From contig JAFGQQ010000317.1 in NCBI GenBank assembly GCA_016935595.1, positions 1-5,037 of the forward strand: a stretch of 5,037 nucleotides of DNA, written 5' to 3'. The DNA comes from Bacteroidales bacterium. Its GTDB lineage: Bacteria > Bacteroidota > Bacteroidia > Bacteroidales > UBA10428. Shown here one piece after another: positions 1 through 5,037 of the stretch. Made by a program: the position numbers and the translations under genes. Under the pieces are notes generated by a model. The model was not told the origin of the DNA. It ran no database searches and saw nothing but the letters and a program-made list of their open reading frames with translations. The number at the start of each line of letters is the position of its first letter. Positions within the stretch are counted from its first letter, which is position 1.

Positions 1-9
1 AAATTGAAA

Positions 10-2124
10 ATGATTTTTATTAAAAATATTTATAGGATTTTTTCAATTATTTTTTTATTAATTATAAATGTAAATTTAGTTATTGCTCAGGAGAACATTG
101 ATAGTAAAAGTATTTTAGAGCTTAAAGATGATACAAATAAAGTAAACAAATTAATAGAATTAGCTATAGTTGAGATAGATACGCAACCGGTTAAATCTAA
201 GGAATTTGCCGTTGTTGCTTTTAATATTTCCGATAGTTTAGAATATATTACCGGGTTAGCGTTATCGGCATATTATATTGGTCAGGCCGATTTCAAAGTT
301 GGCAATTATGCTTCTGCAATTCATTATTTTAATCAAAGTCTATATAACTATCAAATACTTAACCAGAAACCTGAAATTGGAAATATTTATAAATGTATTG
401 GAAACATTTATTTACAACAAAGTAATTATGTTGCAGCTCTCGAAAATTACCTTATTGGTTTAGAAATTTCACAGGAATTAAACGATAGTGTTGGAGTTGC
501 TGATGCTTACCATAATATTGGCAATATCCATACCGAACAATTTGAGTTTGAAGATGCACTGAAGTATTATAATCAAAGCGTTCATATTGATAGTCTTATT
601 AATGACAGAAAAGGAATGGCCAAATCACTCATGAATATTGGGGCAGTTTATATGGATCTCGCAGAATATTCAAAAGCTTTAATGAATTACAATAAAAGTT
701 TAAGCATTTTTAATGAATTTAATGATGATGCGAATATTGCCATTTGTTATAATAATATTGCTTCGGTTTATCATGAGATTGGTAATTTTCAACAAGCATT
801 ACAAAATTATCTAAAAGCATTGGAAATTTACAGAAATATTGGCTCACAGCATGGCATAGCTTCAACATGTTTTAGTATTGGCAGCTTTTATAATAGCAAA
901 CAAGAATATCGAAAAGCAATTAATTATTTGAATGAAGCAATAAAATTAGGCAAGGAAATTGGAAGCTTAAAAATTGAATCGGTTGCAGCATTAGCATTTA
1001 GTGAAACATACTATAATTTAGGCGATTATAAAAAAGCATACCAATATCATGTTTATTATACTAAATTAAATGATTTATTAAAAAATGAAGAAAACGTAAA
1101 AAAAATAACAAAAATACAAATGCAATATGAATTTGACCAGGTACAAAAAGAAGAAGAATTTAAAAGGCAGCAAAGGGAAATTGAGCATCAGGCCGAATTG
1201 AGGCATCAACGATTGTTTATTGCATTTTTAGGTATTGGAATGTTATTAACCATTGCTTTAGCATTCCTTATTTATAGAAATTACAGAATTAAAAAACGTG
1301 ATAATATATTACTTGCAGAACAAAAAGACAAGATCGAAAACCAGAGGGATCAGATACAAAAACAAAAACAAGAAATTACAGATAGCATTTGGTATGCACA
1401 AAAAATACAAAATGCAATTTTGTCACCAACCGAACTGGTTGACAGACTGCTTGATGACTATTTTATTTATTTTAAACCTCGCGATATTGTTAGCGGAGAT
1501 TTTTACTGGATAAACGAAATTAGTAATAAAATAATTATTGTTGCCGCCGATTGTACAGGTCATGGAGTGCCTGGCGCATTCATGAGCATGCTTGGGATAT
1601 CGTTTATGAATGAAATAGTAAATTCAATTAAGGATATTAATGCAGGAATTATTCTTGACAGATTAAAAGAACTGGTAATAAAATCTTTGCATCAAAAAGG
1701 CAAAATAAATGAAGCCAAAGATGGAATGGATATTTCATTGATTGTTTTTGACAAAAAGAATATGAAATTGCAATATTCCGGTGCTTACAATCCATTATAT
1801 TTAATAAGGGATAAAGAATTAATAGAATATAAACCAGACAGGATGCCTATTGGGATTTTTCTTAAAGAAGAAGAATATTTTACTAATCATGAAATCGATG
1901 TTTATTCTGGAGATAGAATTTATATTTTTTCAGATGGCTTTTATGACCAGTTTGGCGGACCTGAAGGTGGAAAATTCAAAACAAAGAATTTCAAGAATTT
2001 GCTTCTTGAAATTCATCAGCTTCCTATGCAAGACCAATACGAAAAAATCAATATTACTTACCAAACATGGAAAGGGGAATTAGAACAGATTGATGATATT
2101 CTTATTATTGGGATTAAATTATAA
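10..2124 (+). CDS. Membrane-anchored TPR-repeat SpoIIE-type PPM Ser/Thr phosphatase
   Basis: A predicted sensor phosphatase of 704 residues. Residues 1-26 look like a Sec signal peptide (basic start, long Ile/Leu/Phe core, cleavage likely at IA-QE). Residues about 80-359 are seven TPR units spaced exactly 40 residues apart. An acidic/Gln-rich coiled coil follows (about 360-400), then a transmembrane helix (402-422), a basic stretch (YRNYRIKKR) indicating a cytoplasmic C-terminal side, and a second coiled coil (431-460). The SpoIIE/RsbU-type phosphatase domain fills about 458-704: PRDIVSGDFYW (D497), ADCTGHGVPGAFMSM (D514, 517-519 GHG), DGMD (571-574), YSGAYNPLY, MPIG, FSDGFYD (D642) and IDDILIIG (D695/D696). 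All expected metal-binding acidic motifs are present, so it is probably active. Family members dephosphorylate phosphoserine/threonine proteins, often STAS anti-anti-sigma factors; the real partner here is unknown. ATG at 10 is chosen because it gives a clean signal peptide; an in-frame TTG at 4 would add two residues, and upstream context is cut off. Confidence 0.9.
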   Translation: MIFIKNIYRIFSIIFLLIINVNLVIAQENIDSKSILELKDDTNKVNKLIELAIVEIDTQPVKSKEFAVVAFNISDSLEYITGLALSAYYIGQADFKVGNYASAIHYFNQSLYNYQILNQKPEIGNIYKCIGNIYLQQSNYVAALENYLIGLEISQELNDSVGVADAYHNIGNIHTEQFEFEDALKYYNQSVHIDSLINDRKGMAKSLMNIGAVYMDLAEYSKALMNYNKSLSIFNEFNDDANIAICYNNIASVYHEIGNFQQALQNYLKALEIYRNIGSQHGIASTCFSIGSFYNSKQEYRKAINYLNEAIKLGKEIGSLKIESVAALAFSETYYNLGDYKKAYQYHVYYTKLNDLLKNEENVKKITKIQMQYEFDQVQKEEEFKRQQREIEHQAELRHQRLFIAFLGIGMLLTIALAFLIYRNYRIKKRDNILLAEQKDKIENQRDQIQKQKQEITDSIWYAQKIQNAILSPTELVDRLLDDYFIYFKPRDIVSGDFYWINEISNKIIIVAADCTGHGVPGAFMSMLGISFMNEIVNSIKDINAGIILDRLKELVIKSLHQKGKINEAKDGMDISLIVFDKKNMKLQYSGAYNPLYLIRDKELIEYKPDRMPIGIFLKEEEYFTNHEIDVYSGDRIYIFSDGFYDQFGGPEGGKFKTKNFKNLLLEIHQLPMQDQYEKINITYQTWKGELEQIDDILIIGIKL

Positions 2125-2194
2125 GCTTCCCCTTTATATTTATTTAGTTGTTTAATAGTTAAATTATACTTATCCTGTTTTTTCAATATACAAA

Positions 2195-2230
2195 TTTGTT
2201 TATCAAACTAATAAATTTTATTTAAATTTG
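2195..2230 (+). promoter_or_regulatory. Candidate Bacteroidota-type promoter for the peptidase operon
   Basis: TAAATTTG at 2223-2230 is a perfect match to the Bacteroidota -7 consensus TAnnTTTG. The only upstream -33-like element is TTTG at 2195-2198, 24 bases away, slightly longer than the usual spacing of about 17-23. Transcription would start near 2237, leaving an unusually long leader of roughly 170 bases before the ATG at 2411. It is the only TAnnTTTG match on the + strand of this gap. In DNA this AT-rich a chance match is possible. Confidence 0.35.
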
Positions 2231-2241
2231 AATTATACATC

Positions 2242-2261
2242 TTTCAGTTATATAACTAAAA
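2242..2261. repeat. Near-palindrome, operator-like
   Basis: The centre AGTTATATAACT (2246-2257) is a perfect 12-bp palindrome. Extending outward gives a 20-bp palindrome with a single mismatched pair (C2245/A2258). It lies about 11 bases downstream of the candidate -7 element, so it would overlap the start of the transcript, where a repressor dimer could act. No matching regulator is in the window, and the AT-rich background raises the odds of coincidence. Confidence 0.3.
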
Positions 2262-2331
2262 AATTATTATTTTATTTATTTAATAAAGTGTATAAGAATT
2301 AACAATTTATATGTTTACATTTATTATTTTT

Positions 2332-2357
2332 TATACATATTAATATAAATATGTGTA
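2332..2357. repeat. Imperfect inverted repeat / AU-rich hairpin in the leader
   Basis: Arms at 2332-2340 and 2349-2357 can pair over 9 bp (one T-G wobble) around an 8-base loop. The core is ACATAT against ATATGT. The stem is AU-rich and therefore weak as RNA, and no T run follows, so it is not a convincing terminator. It sits about 54 bases before the peptidase start codon, within the predicted 5' leader. Confidence 0.25.
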
Positions 2358-2410
2358 TTGTATGGATTAATATAAAATCGGATTAATTAAGCACATAAAA
2401 TTAATTTTCG

Positions 2411-4669
2411 ATGAGAAAAAAAATACTTTCAATAATTATTATTCAGGTATTAATAATTCAATTAGTCAATGCACAGCGATTAAATGAACAATGGTTAAAC
2501 TATATTAATCAGGGGAAGGAAAAATATAAAATTAATAGTTATAAAAGTGCCTTGGAGCTTTTTCAAAAAGCATCAAAAATTATACCGACCGATACTACAG
2601 CATTTGTTTATATTATTGATTGCGCTTTAAAAGTTAAAATGCCACAAGAGGTTGATGAAGCATTGGATAATTTAAAATTTTTGGGTTATATAAAACCCGA
2701 TTTTTACGAGATTGCCATTGCTTCATCCAGAGATGTTGAAGAGAATTATAACAAGGCATTTGAATATGCAAAGGAAGCTAAGGAAAGTTTTCCCGATCAT
2801 CTGGGAATACTTTTTGAAGAAACCAAAATTTACTATAAACAGAAAGATTATGACAGAACTATTCAAAAAATAAATAATCTGATTCAATTAGACAGGAAAA
2901 ACCAGACATATCATCAATTTTTAATACATATATATATTGAAGATTTAAAGAATTATGAAAAGGCACTTGAAGCCATAATCAGGGCACAAAATGATATGCC
3001 TGACTTGATGGAATTTCAAATTCAGGAAGCTGATATATATATAAGACAAAAAGATTTTAACAGGGCACAACAAAAGATTGAACAACTAATTCAACTAAAT
3101 CCAAACAATCCGAAGTTATATTATAACCTGGCATTAATCTTTTTCGAAAAGGGCGATTATGCTACTTCTGCCGAAATATGTAAAAAAGCGCTTGAATACG
3201 ATCCTAATTATTATGAAGCAATATATAATGTGGGTACTTTTTATTATTATGAGGGTTTGAAATATAATGCTGCCATTAGCGACATGACTGTTGAACAATA
3301 TACTTATGATAACCAGGGGAGACAATTTGAACAATTAGCAAAATCTTATTTTGAAGAAGCAAAACCTTATTTTGAGAAGGCAATTAAACTTAATCCGGAC
3401 GAATTAGATGCGTATGAAAATTTAAATACGATAAATGTACTTTTAAATAACCTGGAATCACTTTTAGGACTTAATATTCCCCAAACTCAAAAAATTGCTC
3501 CAGATTCTGTTGTTAATGCCGGACAACCCCTTCTGTTTATTAATAATCTAAGTTTTGATTATCCAAATGCCACAAATTTGATAAATGGTGATGAAGGATT
3601 TTTAAATTTTGAAGTTGAAAATTTAGGTAATAAAACAGGTAAAGATTTACATGTTGTTTTAATACAACCAGTTATAATTCCAGGACTAATTCACGAAAGT
3701 GTTTATCCGATAGACAGCTTAAATCCTGGAGAAAAAACCAATGTTAAAATTCCGGTAAAATATCAATTAAACGATGCACAAATAAAAGGTATTGAAAGAA
3801 TTGAAGGCACTGAAAATAAATTACGGCTTTATGTAAGAGAATTGGATGGTTACAATGCAGATTTGGTTGAATTTAAAGTAAAATTATCAAGCGAAGCACC
3901 TGTGGGTGATGCTACAATTGTCATTTCTGATACTGAAGACATTGAATTTTCACCAATTCCAAAAGCCAGGAATTTCTTCTTTATTTTAGCAATTGATAAA
4001 TATGAAAACTGGCCATCGCTTCATAATGCCGTAAAGGATGCTACAAGATTTAAAGATGTGCTTCTTTCAAAATATCAGTTTGATGAACAGTATTTATTTG
4101 AACTTTATGACCAAGATGCTACCCACGAAAATATAAGAAATGAGTTGATAAAAATAAAAAATCAGATAACGGCAAATGATAATTTAATTATTTACTATGC
4201 TGGACATGGAGATTATGATCCTGAATTTGATGACGGAGCATGGATACCGGTTGATGCTCATGAAGGAAACGAAGCTGATTATATTCCGAATGTTGTTTTG
4301 CTTGAATACTTAAAGAAATTAGAAACTTTACATACATTTTTAATTGCTGATGCATGTTTTTCAGGATCTTTATTTATTCCTGACAATAAATTAAGTTATG
4401 AGCCAGGTAATGATAAACTTCAATCAAGATGGGCATTCTCATCAGGTAATCTGGAATATGTTGCTGATGGCGCTATAGGAGAGCATAGTCCGTTTGCAGG
4501 CTTTTTAATTGAAAGTCTCGAACAAAATAAACGCGACAGGATATCAACTTCTGATATTATTGGTTATGTGAAATTTAAAGTAAAAACCGTATCAGATCAA
4601 ACTCCGGTGGGCAAACCGCTTAAAATACCCGGAAATAAAGGTGGTGAATTTGTATTTTATACTAAATAA
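2411..4669 (+). CDS. Exported TPR / beta-domain caspase-like (C14) peptidase
   Basis: A 752-residue predicted cysteine peptidase of the caspase/metacaspase fold (clan CD, family C14). Residues 1-21 form a Sec signal peptide (MRKK, Ile/Leu core, cleavage likely VNA-QR). TPR-like repeats cover about 25-333; the clearest units are 25-58, 133-163, 200-233, 234-267 and 304-333, and a non-repeat insert lies at about 283-305. Residues about 372-492 form a probable beta-sandwich (FLNFEVENLGNKTG, LNPGEKTNVKIPV), resembling Ig/CARDB-type adhesion modules. An acidic linker (493-518) leads to the caspase domain (519-752): ARNFFFILAIDKY, LHNAVKDA (538-544), IIYYAGHGD with catalytic His599, IADACFSGS with catalytic Cys649, and a p10-like part with SSGNLE (677-682) and HSPFAGFL. 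The catalytic dyad is intact. It has no type IX secretion C-terminal domain, lipobox or further membrane helix, so a periplasmic location is inferred. There is no Shine-Dalgarno before the ATG, as is usual in this phylum. The next gene starts 18 bp downstream, indicating an operon. The natural substrate is unknown. Confidence 0.9.
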   Translation: MRKKILSIIIIQVLIIQLVNAQRLNEQWLNYINQGKEKYKINSYKSALELFQKASKIIPTDTTAFVYIIDCALKVKMPQEVDEALDNLKFLGYIKPDFYEIAIASSRDVEENYNKAFEYAKEAKESFPDHLGILFEETKIYYKQKDYDRTIQKINNLIQLDRKNQTYHQFLIHIYIEDLKNYEKALEAIIRAQNDMPDLMEFQIQEADIYIRQKDFNRAQQKIEQLIQLNPNNPKLYYNLALIFFEKGDYATSAEICKKALEYDPNYYEAIYNVGTFYYYEGLKYNAAISDMTVEQYTYDNQGRQFEQLAKSYFEEAKPYFEKAIKLNPDELDAYENLNTINVLLNNLESLLGLNIPQTQKIAPDSVVNAGQPLLFINNLSFDYPNATNLINGDEGFLNFEVENLGNKTGKDLHVVLIQPVIIPGLIHESVYPIDSLNPGEKTNVKIPVKYQLNDAQIKGIERIEGTENKLRLYVRELDGYNADLVEFKVKLSSEAPVGDATIVISDTEDIEFSPIPKARNFFFILAIDKYENWPSLHNAVKDATRFKDVLLSKYQFDEQYLFELYDQDATHENIRNELIKIKNQITANDNLIIYYAGHGDYDPEFDDGAWIPVDAHEGNEADYIPNVVLLEYLKKLETLHTFLIADACFSGSLFIPDNKLSYEPGNDKLQSRWAFSSGNLEYVADGAIGEHSPFAGFLIESLEQNKRDRISTSDIIGYVKFKVKTVSDQTPVGKPLKIPGNKGGEFVFYTK

Positions 4670-4687
4670 AAATTAAAATATACTATT

Positions 4688-5037
4688 ATGAGAAATTTAA
4701 TTGTTTTTTTACTTATTTCGGTTTTTTGTCAGGCACAAGAAACTAGTTTATATTATGTTATAAAAGTTGATGGAAGTATAATCAATGTGAATCAGGATAA
4801 AAATTTATCAACAGGCGATAGAATACTTGCATCGGATAATCTAAAGTTTCAAACTTCAAATGCTTCTGCATTGGCTATTAGTGAAAACAGCGAAAAGTTT
4901 TCTTTAAAACAACCTTCTTCTATTGATGTAATATCTGGCGCTGGAGATTCTTTCCCGGTAATGTTATCTGCTACTCCAGTCATTAGCAGAAATCAATTGA
5001 GTATTAGAGGGGAACAGGACATGGACAGGGAAATAGT
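4688..5037 (+). CDS. Secreted protein with FecR-like N-terminal region (partial, 3' end cut)
   Basis: The reading frame is open from ATG at 4688 to the window edge: 116 complete codons plus two bases, with no stop. Residues 1-16 are a signal peptide (MRNLIVFLLISVFCQA-QE); Cys14 does not fit a lipobox because Phe precedes it. The mature start, YYVIKVDGSIINVNQ..NLSTGDRILASDNLKFQTSNASALAIS (about 22-65), has the strand pattern and the VdGsi, l-tGD, and small-residue turns of FecR-type beta domains. This is a fold-level impression, not a firm family assignment. Residues 71-108 (FSLKQP onward) are Ser/Pro-rich and less structured. The start lies 18 bp after the peptidase stop codon with no promoter or Shine-Dalgarno between, so co-transcription is likely. 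Both proteins are predicted to be exported, which makes a direct functional partnership plausible. The function is not known. Confidence 0.8.
   Translation, partial: MRNLIVFLLISVFCQAQETSLYYVIKVDGSIINVNQDKNLSTGDRILASDNLKFQTSNASALAISENSEKFSLKQPSSIDVISGAGDSFPVMLSATPVISRNQLSIRGEQDMDREI

Larger units (their letters stand above)
2125..2410. other. AT-rich intergenic region with regulatory elements
   Basis: This 286-bp gap between the phosphatase and the peptidase gene contains about 44 G/C bases (roughly 15%), well below the flanking genes. No credible ORF or RNA gene is seen. It holds a candidate promoter (2195-2230), a near-palindrome (2242-2261), an inverted repeat (2332-2357), and short direct repeats: ATTAATATAAA at 2339-2349 and 2366-2376, and GGATTAAT at 2364-2371 and 2380-2387. 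No GC-rich hairpin followed by a T run was found, so how transcription of the upstream gene ends is not apparent. Confidence 0.7.

Noticed and set aside
4..9. TTG at 4 as start of the phosphatase gene
   Set aside because: ATG at 10 is two codons later, is the commoner start codon and gives the same complete signal peptide. The upstream sequence needed for a firm decision is missing.
278..463. Open frame of 61 codons on the + strand inside the phosphatase gene
   Set aside because: It overlaps the TPR-coding region in another frame, and its product has no recognisable domain; it is a shadow of the real gene.
1298..1513. Open frame of 71 codons inside the phosphatase gene
   Set aside because: It lies in another frame across the coiled coil and start of the phosphatase domain, whose motifs show that the long frame is the real one.
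1850..2083. Open frame of 77 codons inside the phosphatase gene
   Set aside because: It overlaps the FSDG-containing end of the phosphatase domain in another frame; no independent support.
2071..2135. Inverted repeat AAAGGGGAA (2071-2079) and TTCCCCTTT (2127-2135) across the phosphatase stop codon, considered as a terminator
   Set aside because: The 9-bp arms are perfect but separated by 47 bases, one arm lies in coding sequence, and no T run follows the second arm; probably chance.
3134..3334. Antisense open frame of 66 codons within the peptidase gene
   Set aside because: It is opposite the TPR-coding region, with hydrophobic composition that is expected from reading AT-rich TPR DNA in reverse.
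2411..4669. Anti-phage defence caspase system
   Set aside because: The signal peptide and the absence of any nucleic-acid-sensing, nucleotide-binding or toxin partner in the window argue against a cytoplasmic defence role.
4688..4750. Lipoprotein signal in the third protein (Cys14)
   Set aside because: The residues before the Cys are S-V-F, which do not fit the lipobox (small residue required just before Cys); a normal signal peptidase I site after QA fits better.

Overview
The window reads as a piece of a low-GC Bacteroidota chromosome. The reasons are: protein architectures typical of that phylum (TPR array, coiled coil, membrane helix, coiled coil, SpoIIE-type phosphatase; TPR plus caspase with a signal peptide), very AT-rich DNA (the intergenic gap is about 15% G+C by hand count), starts without a Shine-Dalgarno sequence, and one perfect match to the Bacteroidota -7 promoter element TAnnTTTG. 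Order or genus cannot be fixed from this sequence. No mobile element, CRISPR, tRNA or rRNA is visible.

Layout, all on the + strand. (1) 10-2124: a complete membrane-anchored TPR/SpoIIE-type PPM phosphatase with a signal peptide, seven TPR units spaced exactly 40 residues apart, one transmembrane helix and a cytoplasmic phosphatase domain whose conserved acidic motifs are intact. (2) 2125-2410: a 286-bp AT-rich gap holding a candidate promoter, a near-palindrome just downstream of it, an inverted repeat and short direct repeats; no gene and no convincing terminator. (3) 2411-4669: a complete exported TPR / beta-domain / caspase-fold (clan CD, C14) peptidase with an intact His599/Cys649 dyad. 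(4) 4688 to the window edge: the first 116 codons of a small exported protein with a FecR-like beta-rich N-terminal region, 18 bp behind the peptidase gene and therefore probably in the same operon.

Working model (inference): genes 2 and 3 form an envelope-located module in which TPR repeats recruit partners or substrates for a caspase-like peptidase, and the downstream protein is a candidate partner, regulator or substrate. Gene 1 has its own transcription unit or lies at the end of one. Its phosphatase probably signals to a cytoplasmic anti-anti-sigma (STAS-type) or similar phosphoprotein in response to something sensed by the periplasmic TPR array. No STAS protein, anti-sigma kinase or sigma factor is in view, so the link between gene 1 and the peptidase pair is only adjacency. 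The most notable point is that the peptidase appears to be exported and carries both acidic S1-pocket residues expected of metacaspases/orthocaspases, so its cleavage preference is predicted to be after Arg/Lys rather than Asp.
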